Assembly: GCA_003991915.1 (NCBI GenBank)
Contig: RQTK01000327.1
Location: 193,046-257,045 of the forward strand
Direction of reading: 5' to 3'
DNA: 64,000 nucleotides
From: Elysia chlorotica
Lineage: Eukaryota; Mollusca; Gastropoda; Plakobranchidae
Part shown: positions 35,901-46,290 of the stretch, in pieces
Numbering within the stretch: position 1 is the stretch's first letter
Layout: every line of letters begins with the position of its first letter
Notes under the pieces: generated by a model
Database searches by the model: none
What the model was told of the DNA's origin: nothing
What the model saw: only the letters and a program-made list of their open reading frames with translations
Translations under genes and position numbers: made by a program

Positions 35901-36660
35901 AGCTTATTCCGTCAAAATTAATACGAATCATTCTGTCTCTATCAGGATTAGGTGACTGATGTTCATGAGACTCCCCCATGGCGTGACCTATCTCGTGTAT
36001 GCACGTTACACCTCCACAGCATGAGATCTTTTGTCCGCCGGCGCCTGCAGGTTTTCTAAGATTGCCTTGGAAGGACCAACAGCCGCCACCGTTTATAAAC
36101 GAAAGGTAGCTCTCATGATCTAACCCTAGCTTGTTATTGGTAGTTACCCCATTCTCCTCTGACCATGGAATGTACCTCATGCACGTGAATCTTTCATATG
36201 TCCTGATTGATCGAATTATTTCAACTCGATTTGAAGTACTGGTTGAATCTGTAAACACGTAAGGCACTAATCCTGCAGTCCATCTGCGACTTGGCTTCAC
36301 CTCAATCGTTCGTTTCTGCATTCCAGCAAAACTCTGAACTGCAGAGTGTGCCCGTTCTAGACCGGGGTCGCCTTTGATGAGGTCAGCTACGTCTTTAGCC
36401 GGAAGTCCGGCTTCATACAGTTGTTCCCGACAAATGCGCAAGTTCTCCATGGCGTCCGAGTTGAAGTCAGGCTCGTCCCCCGGCAGGGCAGTCGTGTAGA
36501 AATCCTCGAGCTCGTACTCGGCCTCCTCCCGAGCAAGGATGTACTGCTCGACGACACCCTCCCCCTCAGGGCCGTCCGGGGCGGAGAGTGTCCCTTGACT
36601 GATCAACGCGACCATGGTCAACGTGAGTAAACCTCGCGACCACAAGAGACGCTTCTCCAT
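32959..36660 (-). CDS. Secreted multidomain astacin metalloprotease with ApeC, CUB, kringle, ShK, sushi and C-type lectin domains (1233 aa, intronless)
   Basis: Extracellular zinc endopeptidase with predicted carbohydrate-binding modules. The ATG at 36660 was chosen because MEKRLLWSRGLLTLTMVALI is a signal peptide; upstream in-frame codons lack an ATG. Order (approximate residues): signal 1-27; propeptide to a basic QKR at 115-117; astacin catalytic domain about 118-310 with zinc motif HEIGHAMGESHEH (222-234) and Met-turn SYMHY (277-281); small Cys-rich EGF-like segment 318-358; ApeC-like domain about 362-568 (CPEGFNTG, SGDLPDGIFDDDT, CCSDTG, LPSRKPFVLI, DCQKVRGM); CUB 576-684; kringle 690-769 (CRNPD, PWCYT); ShK-like 769-800; sushi 817-871; C-type lectin 873-993; ShK-like 1003-1039; sushi-like 1047-1098; C-type lectin 1102-1225. 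Both lectin domains keep EPN and WND, predicting calcium-dependent mannose-type binding. All catalytic residues are present. No stops or introns over 3.7 kb. Confidence 0.95.
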   Translation of the reverse strand: MEKRLLWSRGLLTLTMVALISQGTLSAPDGPEGEGVVEQYILAREEAEYELEDFYTTALPGDEPDFNSDAMENLRICREQLYEAGLPAKDVADLIKGDPGLERAHSAVQSFAGMQKRTIEVKPSRRWTAGLVPYVFTDSTSTSNRVEIIRSIRTYERFTCMRYIPWSEENGVTTNNKLGLDHESYLSFINGGGCWSFQGNLRKPAGAGGQKISCCGGVTCIHEIGHAMGESHEHQSPNPDRDRMIRINFDGISSGGRNSYIQHTGRNVKSLGYDLSSYMHYATWSFRISGKQTFHLLFPEMPYKNSYYYMMREISMEHNCQDKCKEVPMTCENDGYLTLVDNKCACMCIPGLDPATGCTSVFKKDPEGISFPGGNYAFPAHSTGCPDDSFTLGSRTQVNAGGNYKRSPFDIGFNVSDNKVEKKFCIKDSPANDVFWPGANFCMYRRGDKCPEGFNTGFVQYDDLPTETSPNAQSGDLPDGIFDDDTRFEFCCSDTGFSDDELVLPSRKPFVLIKRRGKDCQKVRGMHVETNTLRVGNAQDDGTALVGGDHPMYQQDKNTKGFWTAYCNYKPAMIDCGDVIDLDDSNTEVTISSPKAPELECHWLIKAPKGEKLKIDFTDFNIEGKPGRCIDDLEIRFARPGQPGVKYCGSRLDKTTISINNTIHLRLSTYGDSSSHFTATVKLVKNDDLCYSVEDRGMTYDGDVNFTRNFEPCLPWAKMTHCEMHPYKTDKFNTILEGNKCRNPDQSTGFQPWCYTDAENCIRDYCDVCLVGKRFDRVDNCANLKAAGQCVLNHCAKTCADQEPEPAVPVKASDVRCSAPGPAPDGAPVDASKDSYAVGETVMYKCEYSESTKLRYCLTSGQWSPMGTVCSECPENFYLNMDNNKCYYFPNLKMSADDAIEFCQEKKSFVAYPITEEENVYLKSVTPDHILIGITDKEVEGTFVTVTGEPVAFTKWGGVEPNNYGNREDCTEINKAGTWNDLPCTGYLRHFVCQTNMTPPKDCLDFSDKCAELFTANPAMCSEFPTFADKSCRYTCGLCGKTDSPTCKASIPETGDIVELTRGMSVASSCGEGLVPVSGDAVRGCQKDGTLTGSVLECIRTCPEGWTINLDNMYCYKKFETRRVFKGAVEDCAANSGILATAYDAKEQAFVSSLKGSGKYIWLGLDDIEVEGTFKWADGSLLAYTNWNTVEPNNAGKNGEDCVQMIPNGKWNDKGCNFLVPYICKVDVEVFGE

Positions 36661-36782
36661 GGTGTACTGGTATTCTGTTTCCTCAGTAGCAGTTCTTGGG
36701 GGAAGGCACAAATACACACACCACTATAACCTGTGTTTGTCGATACGACTGTTTCAGTTAGAAAATGACCAAGGCGGCTCCC

Positions 36783-36789
36783 TTTTATA
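36783..36789 (-). promoter_or_regulatory. TATA box of the astacin gene
   Basis: The minus strand reads GTATAAAAGGGAG, a strong TATA element. A start about 25-30 nt downstream (near 36755) gives a 5' UTR of about 95 nt before the ATG at 36660, with no intron required. Confidence 0.6.
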
Positions 36790-36799
36790 CATTACCAAA

Positions 36800-37780
36800 A
36801 AAATTCTTCCATTTATGAGTGACATGGGTTACATGTATTTATTGCGAAAATGGCTATTAAAGAAGTGTTATATGACAGTTAGTAGGCCGTCTTACATAAC
36901 GTCGCCTTAAAATTTGAAATTAATGTCAATGAGCGAAATATTCGCTTGAAATATCAATAAAACATGTATGAATAATGTGATCGGCTACGGTTATGTATAT
37001 TTACCAGCGTATTACCGGATGAAACAGACCGGTAGGGCTATCATCTTGTGTGAGGTATATTAATGTAATTCAAATAATGACGCATTATCAGCTCATAACC
37101 TCATAAAGCTAGTCAAACGCTAATATTACTGGAAATAAAAAGGTAAAAGATGGACTGGCATGGCATTCAACCAGTACCATTATTACCTTTGTAGCGAGCC
37201 GCAGACTCCGCATACGATTTGCGTGTATTAAGGAGAGCTAGTTCACCAATGATACGTGGTGTCTTTAATTTGTTCTGTCACAATTAAAGAGCTCTTGCAG
37301 AGTCAGTTACAATAATCTGGATTTTAGATTACCTTAACCATAACCTTCATTCTTTCCGTGTTTCTGGAGGCTTGGACAGCAACCCACAAGCCACCATCAA
37401 CCTACAATTTTGTTCCTAAATTGTACCCTAACCCACTCTCCAATTTTGTTCGGTTTGCAGCTATATCGTGCCACATCCAGCCATAATTCTGTTCAGCTTA
37501 TACCATTCTCTTCCTAAAGAGGATTTTAAACGGTCCTTTCGAAACTTCTTCCTCCCTCAAACCCACCCGAGCGGCAACAGCACAATCATCTCACCAGTCC
37601 TTTCATCTTAATCCCACTATTCCTCATAAATGTGGCGGGCATTCAAATTTTATCGATGCCTCATAAATGTGGTGACCATTGTAATTCTATCTATGCCTCA
37701 TAACTAAGTGTCTACCATCACTAAAGTTACTAATCAAGTAATGCTGCCAACGGACCTGCAACCAAGTAATTGAACCATTA
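36800..37780. other. Gene-free stretch upstream of the astacin gene
   Basis: No exon was recognised. Near 37615-37695 a short direct repeat, CCTCATAAATGTGG followed by a GCATTC/ACCATT variation and TCTAT/TTTAT, occurs about 40-50 bp apart. Confidence 0.35.
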
Positions 37781-37782
37781 GT

Positions 37783-37910
37783 TTAAAAGAGGTCGAGTTT
37801 CTTTTCTTCGCCTGTTAACGTCCACGTATCATGTTGGTACAGCAAGACTGGCAAGACAAGGCTTTTAAATAGGGAAGTCTTTTGTCTTTCGTTTGATGTC
37901 TTGTCTTTTT
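37783..37910 (-). mobile_element. LINE reverse-transcriptase remnant
   Basis: The minus strand encodes KTSLFKSLVLPVLLYQHDTW followed by TLTGEEKKLDLF, matching the conserved post-RT block (xSLVxxVLLYGxExWTLT) of non-LTR ORF2 proteins. Only this scrap remains. Confidence 0.7.
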
Positions 37911-38121
37911 TGATATTTGAAAGCTGCAACAGTAAAACACAATTTAAAGCAACAACAAAATCATTAGTCTTCGTATTACAACACACTCTTACGTAGACCT
38001 TAAAACACGTTGGTATGTTTTGCGTGTAAAAACTGTGATCCAAAATAATTTACGTAAAATACAAGAGAAAAAGAAATAAAAAACATAAAGAATGTGGGTA
38101 TTTTTAATGGCTATAACTGGA

Positions 38122-38350
38122 AGGGGAGTTGAGTTGGTTTAACGTCTCATATCAGCATTATATAGACTATATTGTGTACGGGCTCCAAGACTGACGTCTG
38201 ACATTTTTTATGTACTGCCACACACTAGAAAGCTGTCTCAGCCGATCACATAAAACTGACAACTATCCAATCAGTAGGGAGCGAAATCGCCAGGGCTCGA
38301 ACAATGGACCTTTTGCGTCGGAAGCCGGTGTACTATCCCAGGGCCAATGC
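38122..38350 (-). mobile_element. SINE-like repeat, near full length, minus strand
   Basis: In reverse orientation the tail (GTTTAACGTCTCATATCAGC on the plus strand) comes first, then ATATAGACTATATTGTGTAC, GACTGACGTCTGACA, CAGCCGATCACAT and finally the head, CCAGGGCTCGAACAATGGAC and TTTTGCGTCGGAAGCCGGTG. The head is the reverse complement of the CGGCTTCCGACGCAAAAGG head at 40345. It ends near an A-rich stretch. Confidence 0.85.
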
Positions 38351-39599
38351 AGAAAAAAAAACAAAAAAAAACAACAACCCCGGATTGCCAGATAGTTCAG
38401 ATCGTAGTTCTGTGGAGTGAACAGTGAACATCTAGCGCCCCGTCTCCGTGTACGGGAAAATAAACTCAGAGCATTTAAACTAACCAAATACTACATTCGT
38501 TTACAGCTAGGAAATCCCGATAAAAACATACACCTTGTATAAAAAAGCGTAGAAATCTTCAGGAAAAAAAAACAATAACAAGAAAGAAAGCAGCAACAAC
38601 AGCAACGACCACTATGACTACAACAAAACATAAGCTTACCCAACAAACAACCAAGCGGGCAATCGCAACATGAAAAACGTGGCTTTCTTATTCAGTAACA
38701 ACAGCAAATAAAACCATCTACAAAAAAAACAAAAAAAAAAACAAAAAAAAAACAGCAACCACCAGCAACTGTAGAGCTCGTTTTTTTTTCTTGAGAAGCT
38801 GATGCCGTTTAGAATCCTATAAATCAACTGTACACGCAACTCATTTTTCTCTTCTTAAACATGAATCTTTAAAACTTCTGTATATATCCTTTACTTTAAA
38901 CCAACCTTTTTATGCACACTTTTTATGCTTTTATCACTCAGAGAGATAAAGAAGCCACTGTTGCTACTAGATAATGTATTAACTGCCTTAGGACATCATG
39001 GGCACAATTTAGCCGTTACCATGCTAACGTTCCGTTGAAACAAACTTACTCTTACAAGTTATGTCTACAAACAGTTAATGTTTCTAACAAATCGCGTATG
39101 TTAGTTTAATAATGTGCAAAGGGCTTCAAGTAGTTTTTAAGTCGTAACGTGATCTCTGAAGCTTACATAGACGACATGCGTTTCTCGCCGTCGAAACAAG
39201 CGCGGCAAAAGCAATAAACGCATGAATTATGGCTTCTCAGATGTATATGGGTAAGTGAAAAGCTAAAGGGAGAAGGTAAACAAATCCCGACAATTTTCAA
39301 AATTCTCGTTAGGGTTTGTTTACAGATATGTAATTTGAGATCCATGCTAAAAACTGTTTCCAGAACATTGAAAAAATACAAGTATAATAAACAACACGGA
39401 ATTTGGCCTTTCACCAGTATTCGATACCTTTTGCTACTGAGCTTTTTTTTTTTTTAATAAAGAACAGATTTTGTGGAAACGAGATGTCTTTTCACAACAC
39501 ATAAATCAACTTCAACCATCGATCATGATACTTCAAAACTTTACCCCCTTCCTGACTCACTCACTCACTCCAGATCGGGAGATCCGCGGTAGGAATTCC
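38351..39599. other. Gene-free stretch
   Basis: A-rich runs near 38350-38380 and 38720-38755. No domain was recognised on either strand. Confidence 0.35.
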
Positions 39600-39715
39600 T
39601 TGAACTGGTTGGATCGGTGTGAACGGCGAGGACAGGAGTCATGGTATCCCCGCCCTGTCTCGTGTGTGGCAGCACATACAATTATCAGACGTCAATCCAA
39701 CTCAACTCAACCCAA
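39600..39715 (+). mobile_element. SINE-like repeat, body fragment
   Basis: ACTGGTTGGATCGGTGTGAA, GACAGGAGTCATGGTATCCC and CGCCCTGTCTCGTGTGTGGC are very close to the 21672 copy. It ends in TCAGACGTCAATCC followed by AACTC repeats. The head and the TATAGTGCTGATG tail block are missing. Confidence 0.8.
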
Positions 39716-40337
39716 CCCCCTTCCTAAAAAAGGGACACACATGCAAAACAACGTTGAAAACAAACAACAACAACAAAACAACAGCAGACAAAAGAAAAAA
39801 AATCAAATTCAACACGTAAACGCCAATAAAACAACTACCGCAGAATAACTTCACATGTATGATGCAATTGAAAAAACATTCACCCCCAAAAAAACAACCA
39901 CACCATCACCACAAGACAACAAACAAAATATTATTCTCAAGATTGATTAGTGGTCTAAAACAACAAAAATGTATCGATTCAGTAACCAGCCTAATTCGCT
40001 CATCCCAATATCCGTTTCATGGCTCTAGAAAGTATCATAGCTGTATCTAGAACTAAGTGATGAATGGAAGCACCTATCCCTTAGGATGTTCTCTAAAATC
40101 ATTCTGAATAAAGCATGCTACTGGGACGTTTTATGGTGTAACTACATATAATACAATTTATATTATTGCTGCATGTTTTAAAACCAGGTATAATAATTTC
40201 TGTGTCAAATTTAATCAAGTTGTATTGCGATATAGATCTAGGTAAAACAATGCTTGAGGTCAAGATAATCACCAAAGCAGTAAAAACCGAGGTTTGTCAA
40301 TGTTGAACGATTTTTTCTGTATCCTGATCCACAAAAA

Positions 40338-40588
40338 TGCGGTGCCCTGGGGTAGAACATCGGCTTCCGACGCAAAAGGTCCGGATTCGAGCCCTGGCAA
40401 CTTTGCTCCCTACAGGTTGGGTCGGTGCCAGTTTAATGTGAGCGGCTGAAACAGGAGTCATGGCATCCCCGCCAGGTCTCGTGTGTAGCAGCATTTAAAA
40501 TTTGTCAGACATCAGTCTTGGCGCCCGTCCACACTATAGCTTATACAGTGCTGATGTTGGACGTTAAACCAACTCAATTTTCAACTCA
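40338..40588 (+). mobile_element. SINE-like repeat, best full-length copy (reference copy for the family)
   Basis: The tRNA-like head (40338-40395) has an A-box-like CCTGGGGTAGAACATCGG, a CTTCCGA loop resembling an arginine-CCG anticodon loop, and the B-box GGATTCGAGCCC. The body has GGTTGGGTCGGTGCCAGTTT, AATGTGAGCGGCTGAAACAG, GAGTCATGGCATCCCCGCC and GTCTCGTGTGTAGCAGCA. The 3' part has TTTGTCAGACATCAGTCTTG, CCACACTATAGCTTATACAG and TGCTGATGTTGGACGTTAAA, then CCAACTCAA. The RNA polymerase III internal promoter is inferred from the box motifs. Confidence 0.85.
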
Positions 40589-43500
40589 CCGTGCTGACGT
40601 GCCGTAAAAACAAACTCACTCACTCACATTCTGGAGTCGAGTTCTGATTTGGTGTGTGTAGGTTCGAGGGTGTTCATATTTTATTTGTGATCCAGAAAGC
40701 TCTAAGTTAGCACACTCCTATTGCGCTAATCCCGATTGACATGCTTATAAAAGATCCCCACAGCCAATATATTTTTAGTCGGAAATTGATTCTCTGACGT
40801 CTAAGATTAGAAGCTGTCGAAATTCGTTGTTCAATATCTTAAAGTTGTTTTTGATATCCTTGAAAAAGGACAATTATATTGAACGTTAAATTACAAATTT
40901 TAGAAAAAAGGTAGGAAAGCGGTAAAATCCAAAGTATATAGTTTATACAACTTCGTCATTCACAATGAGCATAATGCTTCAGCTCATTTGCAGGGTCATC
41001 GATTAACACTACATGCATTGGAAATTATTCTAGAACATTGCCATTAAAAAAGTAAGGTTTAAAATATAATTGGGATGCATTGCATTTATTTTAATGTCGA
41101 AACACAACCGTATTTTGAGAGTTTTCTGTAAGAAGTGCGTTTCAAAAACCTCTTGCAACTCCTGATTTTGTAGCTAACAACCCTGGTGCTCTTAAGATGT
41201 TGCATGCAAACGGCCCACATGTAAAACTGTTTACATACTGTTACCTTGTTGCATTAAATAAGGCCGACGATTTTTTAGCTGTTTCGTTTATACAGGTAAA
41301 GGGATATAAAGATAAACATGCTTGTGAACTTCATAGTTTGTAGAATTATTATTCTGAATTCCTAGTGCATGTCAGCTTTTACATTCCATGTTTGTTTTTC
41401 TCGAAATTTTAGCTTTTAAACCCGCATCATTGTTAAATGGTCTAAAGGAAAAAAAATGTATTTACAGATAGTTTTAGAAAAATAAAGCCCCCCAAAAGGG
41501 AAACTTGTATTTTTTTCATATTAATTCATGTCATTAAATATGCTTGAATATTACACTTCATTTTTTCCTTTATCCCAGGAACATCTTGAGGAATTCTGAA
41601 ATAGGAAGATAACTAAATAAGGAGACTGTTTTGACTGGGCCAGCCCAGACCCTGCCTGACAGTTCCCGACTAAATGCGCTTCGATCCTGCGCAATATTCC
41701 CCGATCTGCCTGGAACTGATGCTCATCCTCTCTGTGATGTCCTGACTTCATCGTGTGATCCCTGACGACGATCTCGGTTCTCTTGTATGTTTCGTTCTGA
41801 GGTCTCTCTCCAGAGCCTTTTGTGCACGCAATTATGCATCTATAATTGTCTCAAAAATATTGTTACAAAAAAAATTCATTTTTTGCTTTTGCTGTTTTTT
41901 TATAGTAATGTTTCATCATCGAAACTCTGTTGTTTTATTAAATTATTAGTTATTCGAAAGAATGTAACACAAAAGCTGTGTCTTTATGTAACTCACCGGG
42001 CATTTAATAAAATGCTTGACCGTGTGTGGTCTGCTATAAGAGTCCGGTGTAATTTCATAAAGGATTCGATATTTGATCACAAAAAACAAAACAAAAAACA
42101 AACAAAACAAAATTACAAACAACATAAACAAAAGATTAAAGAAAACAAACAATCACCAATTTAAAAAATTAAATCAAAATTACAAATGTATTTTAAATTT
42201 CTCTTGTAAAAGGCAAAGATTGCTAAGTTTGGTCTAAATGAATACCTTTTTGCAGTAAGAGAAAAGACCAGGCCCGAATTGTGTTCTAATGAGTTGGACC
42301 CCACTGTATGGAACTTACATGTCTGGTAATGGAATTTTTTAAATTTTGACGCATGCTCACACATTATTTTTCTAGAAGTTAAAAAATTATTCAAGGACAA
42401 TAATTTCAGCACTGTCCATTTGACATAATTTATCATGGCACATTGTGTAATTTAAGAATAATTGGGTGCGTTATCGCCGCGCTTGTCCCAATCATAGAGG
42501 TTATGAACATTCCTTGTAATTTGTTTGCTTTTAATTCCAGCTCCTGAAGTGCTTAGTTATATGCCGCCATCACACCATAGCTTAAGGAAATCTAACACGT
42601 ATGGTCGGAGGGAAGACACGACTGTCTGTTAAACTTCCACAGCTTAAATATTGACGGCAATTTATGCGATTTACATTGATATAATAGTACAATGCAGCGA
42701 ACTAGGGAAAATAGAAAAAAATAAAATGCTGCACTGTCGCTGCATCCGCTGATACTACTACCATTACCAATACTTCTCTTTGTGTTAGCACTGGGCCTAC
42801 TATTAGAAAACGTGCTGCTAACAGTGTTTTTGTTTTTACATCTAAATAACCAATTTGCCTTCTCTTTTTTGCTGGCTAGTTGTCAAACCTAGATAAATGA
42901 AGTGAAAGTTATTCAATAAAAATACAACTGGCAAGTAAAAATGTATATCCTTAATCCTATGCATATGATGTAAACATTTTCCTCTTCAAAGTCCGTTCAT
43001 TGTTGTAAATGACAACTTTCCCCAAGCATTATGACTATTGAAAAGACATCAAACTTAACATCTTTTACAAATCTTCAATAAAATGAATAGAAACAATGAG
43101 ATGTTGGGCTACCAGCACCAGTTTCTTGTCCACAATCCATGTGCTTTAAACATTCAGTCTTTTAAAATACGAAAAACGAAAATATGCCAGAGGGCCACTG
43201 TAATTTACGACCTTGGTTGCGCTTTCATAATTGTAAGGATTGTCATGAATGATGCTGAGCGCGGAAGACCAACTGAATGTTCAGCCTGCCTAAGGTTCTA
43301 CAGAATGAATTATGGTCAAGGGACCAAGTTGTTCCCCGCGTGTGAGACTATGGAAATTACGGTGCAGTTCCATATTGCTCTATGGTGATTTGTTTCCCAA
43401 GCATTCAATTTGGTTGCCGCGGAATCTCTTGCTTTTGATATTAAATTGCATATTTCTCTTCCTTCCTCGGCCTCTTCTTTCCCGCGCTGTCTTCCTGTCG

Positions 43501-43872
43501 TTCTCAAATGGTGACTATTTGGTGTAAAGATTTTCCCTAAAACTATATTGGAAAAATTGATGCCGTCCGTATTCTGTAGGAATTACAACAGTAAAGATAT
43601 TCCTATTTAAAGAAGATGTTTTTTGAAACAATAGTCTTGCAATTACATTGCTGCCCAAAGTATTGAATGAAGTGTACAGAGAAAATAAAGACAACGTCAT
43701 ACACAGTTACTAGACATCTTTCAAATATGTTTCAGTTTCTATGTCATTTAATCGGAGAGATATTTTTCTTTGAAAAAAAAAAACAAACAAACAATAGAGC
43801 ATTTTAATTTTTTAATTTAGTGCCCTCAATAATATTGTATTAGCGTTTTCATTCAAGACCTCTAAGTAAAAA
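40589..43872. other. Gene-free AT-rich stretch
   Basis: Begins with an ACTCACTCACTCAC run after the SINE. A more GC-rich block at about 41630-41770 is open in one plus frame but is not recognisable. Frames near 43083-43507 on both strands have no domain. A-rich runs near 42080-42150. Confidence 0.35.
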
Positions 43873-43959
43873 GTGTTTTTTCCCCCCGTTGATGCAGTAA
43901 ACTTTAAATATTACATCGGGGAGATATTGACCTACCAACAATTCTTTTGTTTAAAAGTT

Positions 43960-44400
43960 ATGACGCTAAATCCCTTAAATAATAAATATATTCATTCCGC
44001 TAAAAGCAATCATCAAAACGCTGGTCACACTACTTATGAATTATGTCTCATAAACTGTAACCAACATCTGTTACAAGTTTGTGCTAGAACTTTATTTTCA
44101 CTCTTAAACATTAAATTTGTTTGGTCCCATTCTCAGCTCTTGTACTTAACAGAAAGAATCCTACAAAATTTACTCGTTGCCCAAACAAATTTATACACCC
44201 CTCAGTGGATTCCAGTTCACTGTAGCATAGTCGGGAAATGAGGCAGCTGACAGGCTTGCACAAGAAGCCCTTCAACATTTTTACCATCGGCAAAAATACC
44301 ATTCCAAGAAACTAAGAAACTTATCAAAAACAAATAAACAATTCCTGGAGACAGAATAAACTCAAAGTATTGAAAATAAAACATACATTATCTCCAACGA
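43960..44400 (+). pseudogene. LINE ribonuclease-H-domain remnant with frameshift
   Basis: The plus strand encodes TNLYTPQWIPVHCSIVGK and stops at 44238-44241. Shifting the frame by one base at GGGAAATGAG gives NEAADRLAQEALQHF, so one extra base breaks the QWIPxHCxIxGNEAADxLA signature of the RNase H domain of LINE ORF2 proteins. The upstream frame from about 43960 may be the preceding part of the domain. It is a dead fragment. Confidence 0.75.
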
Positions 44401-45377
44401 TATCATCAAAATCATACGTTTCGGCTTAGAACAGAATACTGTCTAATAAATGCATATTATATATGTAAAAAATGACTCCTTTCTATAAATGCGGATAGAC
44501 TCATCAAACCTCAGATTGTCTTCATGGCTTTCCACTTTTATTCCCAGATTAGGCACATCTTATGGCTTTCAGATAGATCACTGCAGCAGGAATTATGGAG
44601 TATTCTTCTAAGACAATATCAACGTTTCAGTATCACATAAACCTAGTGAAAAACTTGGTGGGGTGACCTTCCCATTAAATAATTATCTCGCATATTAGAA
44701 AAGTATTTTATTTGGGAAAACAGGCATATAGTCCGTTTAAAACACAATAAGGCAAAGCAAAGAAAAAAACAAAACAAAACAAAAAATAATTAAAACAACA
44801 AAAAACAACAACAAAACAGCTATGTCTTTTGTAATTAATACACTACAGTTCCGCAGTTTAATTTTTATACTTCAACCGATGAACCGTTTACAACACATTC
44901 AAAATGATAGCACAAGATTGGTTGGAATAACACCAATATAGCAAAGCAAAACACCAATTTAAATGCAATTGAATTTGCTCACCACTAAATTAGGTATTCA
45001 GTTAAAGATTTTAGTTCTGTCTTATCAATGTCTTTGTGACGAATCAATTAAAAAAACCAAACTTAACCAAACGAAAAAGTCTCGTTTGTTCGAAATGTAC
45101 ATCTCTCAGATTATGGAATAGGTTATCCGTCAACTTTCAAAACGCCACACCACTAGCGCATACTGAGATTTCTGAAAGACATTGATATACTAAACTTATT
45201 TGTGATAATCATGGACATGGATACTGTCAACTTTAGTGACAGAATTACAGAAACTATCGTGCGTAAAAAACAACTACCCACGGTACAAATTAAAGATCTT
45301 CTTTAGTTTTGTTTGTTCTATAGTTGCTCAGACAAAATTTGCTTCTTGGGCTATGTCTATTGAACATTTAGCGGGGG

Positions 45378-45625
45378 GTGAGGTGGTTGTGGGCGAAAGT
45401 GATAGAGTTTTGCACTCCCAATAGCGAGGAACTCAGTTCAAACCCACGATCAAGAATTTTACTTGTCAGATTTGATCCCCTACTTGATGGATCGGTTTTG
45501 GTAAAATAATATGACCGGCGGAGACAGAATTCTTGACATTGTTGTGTGGCACGTTAGTCGTGCATCCTGTTCGCGATGTAGCCCAACTGTTAAATTCTGG
45601 GTGTTATTTACCAACCAACCAACCA
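45378..45625 (+). mobile_element. SINE-like repeat, diverged full-length copy
   Basis: Head with GAAAGTGATAGAGTTTTGCA and B-box-like CTCAGTTCAAACCCACGATC; body with TGATGGATCGGTTTTGG, AATATGACCGGCGGAGACAG, GTTGTGTGGCACG and TAGTCGTGCATCCTGTTCG. It ends in an (ACCA)n-type tail. Its CCCACGATCA block is shared with the 16975 copy, suggesting a subfamily. Confidence 0.7.
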
Positions 45626-46092
45626 ACTTTGTATTCAGCCCTAGCAAAATAGAAAAATGAAACTAAATGATACGTTGTATATAAACTTTTCTTTGAACTG
45701 TGAGATTTTTTCCACGAAGTTACTTTATTGTTAGAATCTCACCCTGCAAGATGGAAAAGAAAAATTATAATGTTATTATGATGTTACTGAATACACTTTG
45801 AAGAAAATGAAAACAAAACAAGTTGTACTATAACTATCTCTTGAATTTATTGCCTTTCTTCAATTTTTTAAACTAAAATACAGCTAGATAATCTGTTAAT
45901 TGTAATAAAATTAAAAAAAAATCTTGGAAGTTCAACACTTTTATGTGACATGTTTTTCTAATATTTAAACGCACTCGACTTGATATGATCTAAAATCCGT
46001 TTCATTGTATCTTGTGTGTTGTCAGAGACTTTAATCACAGAAAGAATTTAATCCTCAATGCCTTTTTCTGAATAATTATCATGATAAATTGT

Positions 46093-46217
46093 ACACACAC
46101 ACACACACACAGACACACACAATTTCCTCACTGAGAAAATGCAAGGAAGAAATGCGCGCGTGGTATCTAGAGCTCTCTTGCGCATGGAACTAAAGGCAGC
46201 CCCTCGCATCTACATCG

Positions 46218-46289
<72 letters not shown>

Positions 46290-46290
46290 T
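46093..46290. repeat. (CA)n and (GA)n microsatellites
   Basis: About 30 bp of CA (46093-46123) and, after about 95 bp of unique sequence, about 68 bp of pure GA (46219-46287). Confidence 0.95.

Noticed and set aside
33045..36630. Many 60-110-codon frames on both strands inside the astacin gene
   Set aside because: Shadows of one long frame with complete domain support.
41590..41770. GC-richer open stretch that could be an exon
   Set aside because: Open on both strands, no recognisable protein, and no clear donor.
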